A stretch of DNA of 10,767 nucleotides from NCBI GenBank assembly GCA_046349395.1, contig JAXMCK010000014.1:1-10767 (forward strand), written 5' to 3'. The translations under genes and the position numbers were made by a program. Every line of letters begins with the position of its first letter. The stretch's first letter is position 1. Source of the DNA: JAXMCK01 sp046349395 (GTDB lineage: Bacteria > Pseudomonadota > Alphaproteobacteria > Geminicoccales > Geminicoccaceae). This document shows, one piece after another, positions 5,007 through 10,767 of the stretch. Below the pieces are notes generated by a model. The model was not told the DNA's origin and searched no databases. It worked only from the letters and a program-made list of their open reading frames with translations.

Positions 5007-5603
5007 CTAGGGGACGCCGTCGGGGCCGGGGACGACGATGGCGAAGAGATCGTTCAGGGCGGCGAGGGCGGCGGTGTGGACGGCAGCGGCGGGGATGACG
5101 CCGCCCAGCGGGTTGGGAAGGGCGCGGGTCGCGGTGGCGGCGGCGACGACGGTGCCGGCATAGCCGCGGTTGAAGCCGGCCCGTGCCGTCGAGTTGATGC
5201 ACATGTGGGTCATGAAGCCGGCATAGACGAGGTCGGTGACGCCGCGCCGCTTCAGCTCCTCGTCGAGCGGGGTGCCCTCGAAGGCGGAGGGCCAGGCCTT
5301 GTCGATGACGGTCTCGCCCGGCTGCGGGACGACGGGGTCGGCGATCTGGCCGATCTTGGCCGTGAGGTCGTAGAGCGAGCCCGGGCCGTCGTCGTGGCGG
5401 ATGTGGATGATGTGGGCACCCTCGCGGCGGGCGCGGTCGAGGAGGGCCGCGGCGACCCGGATGGCCTCGTCGACGCCCTCGAGGCGCATGGCGCCGCCGA
5501 GATAGGTGTTCTGGCAGTCGATCATGACGAGCGCACTCTTGGCGAGCGGGGCCGGGACCGCCGGCAGCCCCGCCATGCCGCGCAGGCTCTGCACGTCGCC
5601 CAT
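5007..5603 (-). CDS. isochorismatase-family cysteine hydrolase
   Basis: 198 residues, ATG at 5603-5601, TAG at 5009-5007, GAGGAGG 8 nt before the start. The catalytic triad of the family is present: Asp29 in ALVMIDCQN, Lys102 in VIDKAWPSAF, and Cys135 in FMTHMCINSTARAGFNRGY. The strand order AHIIHIRHD, DLVYAGF and GTVVAAATATR is typical of the Rossmann-like fold. Members hydrolyse isochorismate, nicotinamide, N-carbamoyl amides or peroxyureidoacrylate. The residues here do not pick one; a THMC active-site strand is common in amidase-like members of unassigned function. A much longer minus-strand open frame covers 5007-6635 but overlaps the Tat protein in another frame, so the RBS-supported ATG at 5603 is preferred. 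It lies between the Tat protein (77 bp upstream) and the lyxose isomerase (67 bp downstream), same direction, probably cotranscribed. Confidence 0.88.
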   Translation of the reverse strand: MGDVQSLRGMAGLPAVPAPLAKSALVMIDCQNTYLGGAMRLEGVDEAIRVAAALLDRARREGAHIIHIRHDDGPGSLYDLTAKIGQIADPVVPQPGETVIDKAWPSAFEGTPLDEELKRRGVTDLVYAGFMTHMCINSTARAGFNRGYAGTVVAAATATRALPNPLGGVIPAAAVHTAALAALNDLFAIVVPGPDGVP

Positions 5604-5680
5604 CGTCCCGTCCTCCTCGCTGGTAGCCGTGGGGGCAGAGTGGCGGGTGCGCCTCGTGCCGTCGAGGGGGCGAGGCTGTG

Positions 5681-6601
5681 TCAGGGGCGGCCGAGGCGGC
5701 CGAAATGCTGCAGCACCCAGGCTTCGGCACCGTCGGCCAGGATGTCGCGCTCCATGCGGTGCTCGTCGGCGAAGAGGTCGACCGAGAGGCGGCGGTCGGT
5801 GAGGAGCTGGGCGAGCAGTGCTTCGCCGCCGCGCTCGTCGTAGATGCCCTCGGCGTAGATGACGCGCTCGTCGGCACTGCCGGGGCCGAGCAGGTTGGTG
5901 AAGTAGGTGAAGGCGAGGTTGCCGGCGCGCGGGGTCTTGGGGCCGAGGACGATGACGTAGGTCGAGGCGCGCTCGGCGTCGGTGAGGCCGTTCCACCAGG
6001 GGCGGAGGTCGGCGTCGATGGCATCCAGCTGCAGGTCGGCGGCGGCGTTGAAGTCGGCGAGCAGGGTCGGGGCCTGGGCGCGCATGAAGGCGTCGAGCCC
6101 GGCTTCGTCGGGCGGACCGTCCTTCAGCCAGGCGTCGATGGCGGCCTGGGTGGCCGTCAGCATCGCGGTGTCGCGGGCGATCGCCTCGGGGGTGAGGGCC
6201 GAGCGCGGCAGGGCGGCGAGGACGGCCGTGATCTTCGGGCGGAGGTCCAGGGTCTTGCTGCGCCAGGTGGCCTCGGGGTCGAGGCCCTCGATGGCCGGGC
6301 GCAGCGCGGCCCAGGTGCTGCGCACGGCGTGGCCGGCGGCCTTCAGCTGCTCGTAGGCGAGGGGAATGTGGCCCAGGCGACGGGTGACGCCGGCGTGGCG
6401 GACCATGACGTCGTCGAAGCCGACGATGACGACGGGATCGGCAATGGCGTGGAAGCGGGTCTTCGCGTCCCGGTAGATCGCGATCGTGGCGTCGTTCAGG
6501 GCGACGAAGGGGTCGGCGAGGGTGAGGGAGTCGGCGCGGGCGGGGCCGGCCAGCGCCAGGGCCACCCACGCCGCCACGACCGCCCGTCGCGAGATCGCCA
6601 T
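5681..6601 (-). CDS. exported protein of unknown function with Tat-type signal
   Basis: 306 residues, ATG at 6601-6599, TGA at 5683-5681, GGAGGAGG a few nt before the start. The N-terminus MAISRRAVVAAWVALALAGP has a twin-arginine SRR followed by a hydrophobic core and a cleavage site ARA-DS near residues 22-24. This points to export by the Tat route as a folded, perhaps cofactor-bearing, protein. The mature part is mostly helical with VVIVGFDDVMVRHAGVTRRLGHIPLAYEQLKAAG (about 58-91) and, later, ADERVIYAEGIYDERGGEALLAQLL (about 244-268). I do not recognise the family and see no catalytic motif. It follows the cytochrome c gene by 91 bp in the same direction, so a periplasmic partnership with that cytochrome is possible but unproven. 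Confidence 0.7.
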   Translation of the reverse strand: MAISRRAVVAAWVALALAGPARADSLTLADPFVALNDATIAIYRDAKTRFHAIADPVVIVGFDDVMVRHAGVTRRLGHIPLAYEQLKAAGHAVRSTWAALRPAIEGLDPEATWRSKTLDLRPKITAVLAALPRSALTPEAIARDTAMLTATQAAIDAWLKDGPPDEAGLDAFMRAQAPTLLADFNAAADLQLDAIDADLRPWWNGLTDAERASTYVIVLGPKTPRAGNLAFTYFTNLLGPGSADERVIYAEGIYDERGGEALLAQLLTDRRLSVDLFADEHRMERDILADGAEAWVLQHFGRLGRP

Positions 6602-6692
6602 GCCACCCTCCTCCGCCCGTCAACGCTTCGTTCACACCGCCGGGCTAGGCTACGCGAACTCAACGGACGCGCGAAACGGAAAAGGAGCAGCA

Positions 6693-7004
6693 CTACTGCT
6701 GGATCGAGCTCAGATAGGCCAGGAGGTCGTCGATCTGCTCGGGCGTGAACTCGAACTCGGGCATCTGCGGGTGGCCGGTGACGATGCCCTCGGCCAGCGC
6801 CTCGGCGAGGTCGTCGATCGGGTAGTGCTCGCCCAGCGTGCGGAAGGGCGGTGCCCCTTCGAGGAGGCTGATGCCTTCCTTCTCGACCGCATGGCAGCGC
6901 GAGCACTGGTCCGACGCGATCTTGTGCCCGGCCTCCACGTCAGCAGCACGGGCGGCCGGAGCCAGAAGGAGCAGCGCCGAAGCGGCGGCGGCGAGGACCC
7001 TCAT
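6693..7004 (-). CDS. small periplasmic monohaem cytochrome c
   Basis: 103 residues, ATG at 7004-7002, TAG at 6695-6693. A Sec signal peptide covers residues 1-20 (MRVLAAAASALLLLAPAARA, cleavage before AD). The haem-binding CSRCH is at 34-38 (Cys34, Cys37, His38) and the likely distal ligand is Met81 in GHPQMPEFEF. The C-terminal helix EQIDDLLAYLSSIQQ is typical of class I cytochromes c. The protein would carry single electrons in the periplasm. Its start codon overlaps the stop of the sugar ABC ATPase gene in an ATGA arrangement, so translation of the two is probably coupled. That pairing is odd because sugar uptake has no obvious need for a cytochrome. A link to a periplasmic dehydrogenase encoded elsewhere, or to the Tat protein next door, is possible. 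Confidence 0.9.
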   Translation of the reverse strand: MRVLAAAASALLLLAPAARAADVEAGHKIASDQCSRCHAVEKEGISLLEGAPPFRTLGEHYPIDDLAEALAEGIVTGHPQMPEFEFTPEQIDDLLAYLSSIQQ

Positions 7005-7762
7005 GCAGCGTCCGCCATGACCTGCGTGTCACCGGTGATCAGCGCCACGATCTCGTCGTGGTTGGTCGAGGCCCGGTCGCGCACGCCGGCCACACGGCCC
7101 TGGCGCAGGACGACGATGCGGTCGGCCACGTGCAGCGCGTGCAGGATGTTGTGGGTGATGACGACGACGGCCACACCCTGCGCCTTCACCCGCTCGATCA
7201 ACTCCAGGCCCTTGTGCGTCTGGGTGACGCCCAGCGCCGCGAAGGGCTCGTCGAGCAGCACGAGGCGACCGCCGAAATGGACGAAGCGGCAGAGCTCGAT
7301 CGCCTGCCGCTGGCCGCCCGAGAGATTGTCGACGCGGGCCCGGACCGAGGGCAGTCGCGTGCCGATGCCGCGGATGGCCTCGTCGGTGACGCGCTCCATC
7401 TCGGCCTCGCGGAGCCAGCGCACGCCCATGAAGGAGCGGGTCAGCTCGCGGCCCATGAAGAAGTTGGCGACGACGTCGACGTTCGGGCAGAGCGAGAGGT
7501 CCTGGTATACGGTCTCGATGCCCAGCGCCTTGGCATCGGCCGGCCCGTGCAGGTGGATCTCCTTGCCGTCGAGCAGGAGCCGGCCCGAACTCGGCGGCTG
7601 GGCACCGGCAATGATCTTGATCAGCGTCGACTTGCCGGCCCCGTTGTCGCCGAGCAGGGCCGTGACGGCACCCGCCGGAATGTCGAAGCTCACCTCTTCG
7701 AGGGCCGTTACCGCGCCGAAATGCTTAGCGACGCGATCGATGCGCAACAACGGCTCGGCCAT
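7001..7762 (-). CDS. sugar ABC transporter ATP-binding protein, FrcA-like
   Basis: 253 residues from ATG at 7762-7760, supported by GGGAGG 5-6 nt upstream, to TGA at 7003-7001. The frame extends to 7813 but the family begins with AEPLLRIDRVAKHFG, so the shorter start is chosen. Walker A GDNGAGKST is at 38-46, Q-loop Gln87, signature LSGGQRQ at 147-153, Walker B LVLLDEP at 167-173, and the H-loop His204 in VITHN. A single nucleotide-binding domain with ETVYQDLSLCPNVDVVANFFMGRE matches the fructose/ribose/xylose carbohydrate-uptake group (FrcA type), not the double-domain RbsA type. It would energise a membrane permease that is not in this window. Upstream, where such a permease is normally encoded, an IS1182-like element begins 121 bp away. 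Downstream it overlaps the cytochrome c gene by 4 nt. Confidence 0.88.
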   Translation of the reverse strand: MAEPLLRIDRVAKHFGAVTALEEVSFDIPAGAVTALLGDNGAGKSTLIKIIAGAQPPSSGRLLLDGKEIHLHGPADAKALGIETVYQDLSLCPNVDVVANFFMGRELTRSFMGVRWLREAEMERVTDEAIRGIGTRLPSVRARVDNLSGGQRQAIELCRFVHFGGRLVLLDEPFAALGVTQTHKGLELIERVKAQGVAVVVITHNILHALHVADRIVVLRQGRVAGVRDRASTNHDEIVALITGDTQVMADAA

Positions 7763-7834
7763 GGCGTCCTCCCGGTCCCCCGCGATGCGACAGGGAGCGG
7801 CCGGACCTGTCAAGCACGGCGAGGAGCGGTCTGC

Positions 7835-9262
7835 TTACGAGCCGGCACTGCCCGCTGCCGACCGTGCTGGAGGTGCTGGTAGCCTAACAGCCCGTTGATG
7901 AAGTCGTGCCGTCGTCGAGTTGTTCTGGCGCGAGGCTGACGACGAGCATCGCGGCTGGTTGTCGGCGACGATCAGGACGGCGGTGACGACATCGGTCGGG
8001 TGGGCGACGAGTAGCCAGCAGGCGCATCCGCCCGCCGCGAATTCCCTCGGCGTGCCGGCGCCGATCAGAAGCCGCATGATGAGCCCGAAATTGTAGCCGG
8101 CGACGTGGATCAGGTAGCGCTTGTGCACATCGTCGCGGCCACGCAGCCAGACCCGGCGCAGGCCGCCCCGATCGAGGACCAGAGCGAAGCTGCGCCCGAC
8201 CAGCTCGACCCGCAGCTTGAAGGCGTCTCGGGCAACGCCCGAGCGCAGCCGTGCCCGGTTGTTGTAGACGGCACGCTTGGCCGCCTCATCGCCGTACCAC
8301 CGGCTCACACAGGCAACCTTCTTCTCGGCGATCCGGCTCTTCCAGGCGCTGTCCTCGAGCTCCTTCAGCCGATCGCGTGAATGGTAACCTTTGTCCGCCA
8401 CGAGCTCGGCCGGGTCATCGGGCTGCGGCGCGGCGCCGTCCATTGCCAGATGGGATTCGGCCGCCTGCAGCGTGTCCGGCAGGGTCGCGGTATCGCCGCG
8501 ATCGGCGCCATGGATCTCTGCCGCGACGATCGCCGCGGTGTCGAGATCGACGGCATGCTCCGGCTTGTAGGCGAGACGCGTGCGGCCATCCTTCAGCCTG
8601 GTGCTCTTGGCCTCGGGATCGGAAGGCGAGATCCAGTAGGCGTTCGACAGCCGCTTGCCTGCTCGCTTGCGGTCGAGCTGGACCAGGTCCTCTGCCGTCG
8701 GCGTCGCGACGCCGCTCGCGGCAGCCAGCCGCTCGAGCATGGACCGGTAGCTCTCGCCGGTGTCGCGCCGCACGATCGTGCGCAGCGCCGCATTGGCCTC
8801 GATGGTGGAGGCATCGACGCCGATGCGGCCGCCCGTGATCAGGCCGTGCTCATCCAGCCGCTGCAGCACCCAAGTGAAGACCGCCTCGTGCAGCTCCAGT
8901 GGCAGCCGGGAGCGGGTCCGGCTGAGCCAGGAGTGGTCGGGCACGGGCTCGGTGGTACCCAGACGCAGGAACTCGCGCAGCGATAGGCTATCCGAGCAGC
9001 GCCACTCGAGCCCCCGCTCGCTGTCGATCCCCTCGATGTACCCGACCAGATGCATGCGAAAGTAGCGCCCGGGCGGCAAGGACGGACGGCCCTGTCGGGT
9101 GGCGTAGAACGGCGCGCACTGCAGCTCGACAAAACTGTCGAACGCGCCCTTGGTCAGCACCGTCTGCAGGCGATCGTAGAAAGCATGACCCGGCGAGTGG
9201 GGCAACTCGCCCCAGCCAATCATCAGCTCCGCCTGCCGCTGATTCTGTCGCCCCAGCGCCAT
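7835..9262 (-). CDS. IS1182-like DDE transposase, frameshifted near its C-terminus
   Basis: 475 residues if started at ATG 9262-9260 (GGGGTG shortly upstream); a GTG at 9268 would add two residues. N-terminal RPSLPPGRYFRMHLVGYIEG and SLSLREFLRLG, PDHSWLSRTR are typical of this transposase group. The DDE residues are likely Asp150 (GVDASTIEANAALR), Asp290 (VADKGYHSRD) and Glu353 (VELVGRSFALVLDRGG), followed by KRYLIHVAGYNFGLIMRLL. Near 7950-7954 the frame changes. Restoring one base (CAG CCG GCG ATG) would give QPAMLVVSLAPEQ and then TTSSTGC, ending at TAG 7886-7884 exactly in the terminal repeat. As it stands the frame runs about 16 codons past the element into flanking DNA and stops at 7837-7835. 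The catalytic core is intact; whether the altered tail matters is unknown. Family name is from recall. Confidence 0.88.
   Translation of the reverse strand: MALGRQNQRQAELMIGWGELPHSPGHAFYDRLQTVLTKGAFDSFVELQCAPFYATRQGRPSLPPGRYFRMHLVGYIEGIDSERGLEWRCSDSLSLREFLRLGTTEPVPDHSWLSRTRSRLPLELHEAVFTWVLQRLDEHGLITGGRIGVDASTIEANAALRTIVRRDTGESYRSMLERLAAASGVATPTAEDLVQLDRKRAGKRLSNAYWISPSDPEAKSTRLKDGRTRLAYKPEHAVDLDTAAIVAAEIHGADRGDTATLPDTLQAAESHLAMDGAAPQPDDPAELVADKGYHSRDRLKELEDSAWKSRIAEKKVACVSRWYGDEAAKRAVYNNRARLRSGVARDAFKLRVELVGRSFALVLDRGGLRRVWLRGRDDVHKRYLIHVAGYNFGLIMRLLIGAGTPREFAAGGCACWLLVAHPTDVVTAVLIVADNQPRCSSSASRQNNSTTARLHQRAVRLPAPPARSAAGSAGS
7883..7903. repeat. left terminal inverted repeat of the IS1182-like element
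   Basis: Pairs with 9308-9328 at 16 of 21 positions; the shared core is CAGCCCG. The presumed original transposase stop TAG (7886-7884, minus) lies inside it. Confidence 0.65.
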
Positions 9263-9328
9263 GCTCACCCCGCCGCATCAAGCCGTCAGCGAATCAGCCG
9301 CGAATGACTTCGTCCTCGGGCTGCTAAG
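7884..9328. mobile_element. IS1182-like insertion sequence
   Basis: Element of about 1445 bp with one transposase gene on the minus strand. The ends are imperfect terminal inverted repeats: left end CTAACAGCCCGTTGATGAAG (7884-7903) and right end CTTCGTCCTCGGGCTGCTAA (9308-9327), with 16 of 21 positions matching when inverted and extended by one base. No clear target-site duplication is seen in the flanks. It sits 121 bp upstream of the ABC ATPase start, and reading outward from its left end leads into that operon. Confidence 0.75.
9308..9328. repeat. right terminal inverted repeat of the IS1182-like element
   Basis: Inverted partner of 7883-7903, with CGGGCTG as core. It lies 46 bp beyond the transposase start codon. 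Confidence 0.65.
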
Positions 9329-9329
9329 G

Positions 9330-9440
9330 TAAGTGCACTTAATTGGGAAAGGACCTGTTGGCGATCGCGTGCAATCGCCGTCTCAATTGTGTCGCTGAAG
9401 TTGGGCCAGTTCTGGCTCAGCAGACCAGGTCTCCAGTTGC
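9330..9440. other. short spacer between two insertion sequences, possibly a broken coding fragment
   Basis: 111 bp of flank between the IS1182-like and IS630-type elements. On the minus strand one frame is open throughout and reads NWRPGLLSQNWPNFSDTIE then TAIARDRQQVLSQLSALTLA. This looks protein-like but matches no family I know. If IS630 is removed with one TA copy, the frame stays open for about 13 more codons on the other side (to a stop near 10670). Confidence 0.3.
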
Positions 9441-9442
9441 TA

Positions 9443-9459
9443 GTGCGTTGACTCCAACG
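9443..9459. repeat. left terminal inverted repeat of IS630 element
   Basis: GTGCGTTGACTCCAACG, preceded by the TA target duplicate at 9441-9442. It matches the right end at 16 of 17 positions when inverted. Confidence 0.9.
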
Positions 9460-9517
9460 GAAGCTTCGTGATGGGTTCTTGGTGTGATAGGCTCCTGGCG
9501 TTGGCCGGGAGGCGGAG

Positions 9518-10636
9518 ATGGAGCTTTTGGAGGTTGATCGGGCGCGGCTGCAGGGGATCGTCGGCGACCGCAACAGTCGGGCGAAGCATGTCTATCGGGC
9601 GCAGATCGTGCTGCTCGCCGGTGACGGTCTGGGCTCGACACGGGTCGCTCATGCCGTCGGCAAGTCGGAGCCGACGGTGCGGCGCTGGCTGGCGCGGTTC
9701 GCGGCGCAAGGCGTCGACGGGCTGCTGCGCGATGCGACCCGACCGCCTGGCCGGCCGCCCTTGGCCAAGGCCGTGGTCGAGCGGGTGGTGCAGCTGACCC
9801 TGCACGAGCCACCGCCGGATGCCACGCAGTGGAGTGCGCGGCGGCTCGCCAGGGCGGTCGGCATCGGCCACGGTGCGGTGCAGAAGATCTGGGCGGCGCA
9901 CGGGCTGAAGCCGCACCTCGTGCGCCGCTTCAAGCTCTCGACCGACCGACACTTCGCCGAGAAGCTGCGCGACGTGGTCGGTCTCTACATCGATCCGCCC
10001 GAGCGCGCCCTGGTCCTCTCGGTGGACGAGAAATCGCAGATGCAGGCGCTCGACCGCACGCAGCCGGGGCTGCCGATCAAGCGTGGCAGGGCCGGAACGA
10101 TGACGCACGACTACAAGCGCTACGGTACCACCACGCTGTTCGCTGCGCTCGATGTCCTGAGCGGCAGGGTGATCGGCCAGTGCATGCTCAAGCACCGCGC
10201 CATCGAGTTCGTCCGCTTCCTGCGCCGGATCGACAAGGCCACGCCGGCGGAGCTCGATCTCCACCTGATCCTCGACAACTATGCCGCCCACAAGGCACCG
10301 GCCGTGAAGCGCTGGCTGGCGCGCCACCCGCGTTTCCACCTCCACTTCACCCCCACCTCGGCCTCCCCTCGCAGGCCCTCGGCCTGCGTGCCTGCGGCAC
10401 CGGATCGATCGCGCCGCGATCGATGGGCCAACGCCGTCGAGGGTTTCTTCAGCCGGCTCACCACCAGGCGGCTGAAACGTGGCGCCTTCCGCTCGATCCT
10501 CGAGCTGCACCGCGCCGTCGACGACTACCTCGGTCACCACAACACCGACCCCAAACCCTTCATCTGGACCAAGCCCGTCGACACGATCCTCGACAAGGTC
10601 AGCAGAGCTAAACAAGCGTTGGAGTCAGCGCACTAG
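9518..10636 (+). CDS. IS630-family DDE transposase with an internal 19-residue insertion
   Basis: 372 residues from ATG at 9518 (GGGAGG 5 nt upstream) to TAG at 10634-10636. An N-terminal helix-turn-helix region (about 20-75) contains RAKHVYRAQIVLLAGDG, VAHAVGKSEPTVRRWLARF and GLLRDATRPPGRPP. A second DNA-binding helix set is at about 105-135. The catalytic residues are Asp170 (LSVDEKSQMQALDR), Asp253 (LILDNYAAHK) and Glu308 (WANAVEGFFSRLT). In relatives HFTPTSAS is followed directly by W-x-N-x-V-E. Here 19 residues (284-302), PRRPSACVPAAPDRSRRDR, separate them, so 54 residues lie between Asp253 and Glu308 where about 35 are usual. The insert is described at 10367-10423. The stop codon is made of the duplicated target TA plus the next flanking G. 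Activity with the insert cannot be judged from sequence. Confidence 0.92.
   Translation: MELLEVDRARLQGIVGDRNSRAKHVYRAQIVLLAGDGLGSTRVAHAVGKSEPTVRRWLARFAAQGVDGLLRDATRPPGRPPLAKAVVERVVQLTLHEPPPDATQWSARRLARAVGIGHGAVQKIWAAHGLKPHLVRRFKLSTDRHFAEKLRDVVGLYIDPPERALVLSVDEKSQMQALDRTQPGLPIKRGRAGTMTHDYKRYGTTTLFAALDVLSGRVIGQCMLKHRAIEFVRFLRRIDKATPAELDLHLILDNYAAHKAPAVKRWLARHPRFHLHFTPTSASPRRPSACVPAAPDRSRRDRWANAVEGFFSRLTTRRLKRGAFRSILELHRAVDDYLGHHNTDPKPFIWTKPVDTILDKVSRAKQALESAH
10367..10423. repeat. in-frame 57-bp insertion of three consecutive hairpins inside the transposase
   Basis: Lies exactly between the Ser and Trp codons of the conserved TSAS-WANAVE segment. Hairpin 1 is CGCAGGCC-CTC-GGCCTGCG (10370-10388). 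Hairpin 2 is GTGCC-TGC-GGCAC (10388-10400). Hairpin 3 (10404-10424) has perfect 10-bp arms, ATCGATCGCG and CGCGATCGAT, around a single C. The length is a multiple of three and no stop is introduced. The arrangement resembles palindromic mobile elements found inside reading frames in other alphaproteobacteria. Core 12-mer GGCCCTCGGCCT is shared with the repeat at 4171-4238. Confidence 0.8.
10617..10633. repeat. right terminal inverted repeat of IS630 element
   Basis: CGTTGGAGTCAGCGCAC, followed by TA at 10634-10635. It codes for the last residues of the transposase. Confidence 0.9.
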
Positions 10637-10693
10637 ACAACGCCTGTGTCGCGATTTCGTTTAGATCCTACTCAGCAATTCTGATCTCTGAAC

Positions 10694-10767
10694 CTATAGA
10701 TTTAAAAGCGTGAACTTCTCCGTTTCTCTAATAAGCATGATGTGCCGCCTCAAATGATCCATCCACA
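10694..10767 (-). CDS. possible C-terminal end of a gene entering from the right edge
   Basis: The minus-strand frame from the right edge reads WMDHLRRHIMLIRETEKFTL, then LNL and stops at TAG (10696-10694). About 23 codons are visible. The ATG inside (near 10762) could also be a start, but no ribosome binding site can be seen. The composition is AT-richer than the IS elements. No family recognised; too short to be sure it is coding. Between this stop and the IS630 end (10637-10693) I see nothing else. Confidence 0.25.
   Translation of the reverse strand, partial: WMDHLRRHIMLIRETEKFTLLNL

Larger units (their letters stand above)
9443..10633. mobile_element. IS630-family insertion sequence
   Basis: 1191 bp with terminal inverted repeats GTGCGTTGACTCCAACG (9443-9459) and CGTTGGAGTCAGCGCAC (10617-10633), one mismatch in 17. 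It is flanked by TA on both sides (9441-9442 and 10634-10635), the target duplication typical of the IS630/Tc1 group. One transposase gene on the plus strand. The element looks complete and fairly recent, apart from the internal 57-bp insertion in the transposase. Confidence 0.92.

Noticed and set aside
5007..6635. 542-codon minus-strand open frame covering two genes
   Set aside because: Its first two thirds read in a frame overlapping the Tat-exported protein and are rich in Arg, Pro and Gly, as expected for an off-frame read in GC-rich DNA. Only the last 198 codons are real.
5678..7898. Long plus-strand open frames opposite the metabolic genes (5678-6748, 6486-7898, 4403-5098, 4998-5843)
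   Set aside because: Antisense to genes with clear motifs, low-complexity Gly/Val/Arg composition, no family pattern.
7878..9335. Target-site duplication around the IS1182-like element
   Set aside because: Flanks GGTAG and GTAAG do not match well enough to call a duplication.

Overview
The window looks like chromosomal DNA of a GC-rich alphaproteobacterium. That is inferred from codon use, from a FrcA-type sugar ABC ATPase, and from the mix of IS630-type and IS1182-like insertion sequences; no rRNA or tRNA is present to fix the taxon. Three kinds of DNA alternate: GC-rich host genes, an AT-richer accessory island, and two complete insertion sequences.

Left part (1-3230). A truncated GC-rich gene at the left edge is followed by about 3 kb of AT-richer DNA with sparse genes. 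These are a 59-residue two-helix membrane protein (438-617), a HEPN/Abi_C-type putative RNase of the abortive-infection class (865-1683), a DUF2513 protein that starts at TTG (2284-2655), and a small beta-rich protein of uncertain PUA/SRA-like type (2737-3105). Non-coding DNA around the HEPN gene holds a 35-nt dyad and four copies (two full, one diverged, one half) of a short GTAC-hairpin repeat. This is the most likely place for an undescribed defence module.

Middle part (3228-7762). A frameshifted remnant of a D-lyxose isomerase-like gene is followed by a plus-strand lipoprotein with a trypsin/HtrA-like fold that appears to have lost its whole catalytic triad. Five minus-strand genes follow in transcription order: FrcA-like sugar ABC ATPase, monohaem cytochrome c (ATGA overlap with the ATPase), a Tat-exported protein of unknown function, an isochorismatase-family hydrolase, and an intact D-lyxose/D-mannose isomerase. 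They look like the downstream part of a sugar uptake and metabolism operon. The permease and binding-protein genes expected before the ATPase are absent.

Right part (7884-10636). An IS1182-like element sits 121 bp before the ATPase start, where the rest of the transporter operon would be expected; its transposase has a C-terminal frameshift. After 112 bp comes an IS630-family element with near-perfect terminal repeats and a TA target duplication. Its transposase carries an in-frame 57-bp insertion made of three consecutive hairpins, placed between the second Asp and the Glu of the catalytic triad. I rate this as the most unusual single sequence feature here. The last 130 bp are AT-richer and hold at most the tail of one minus-strand gene.
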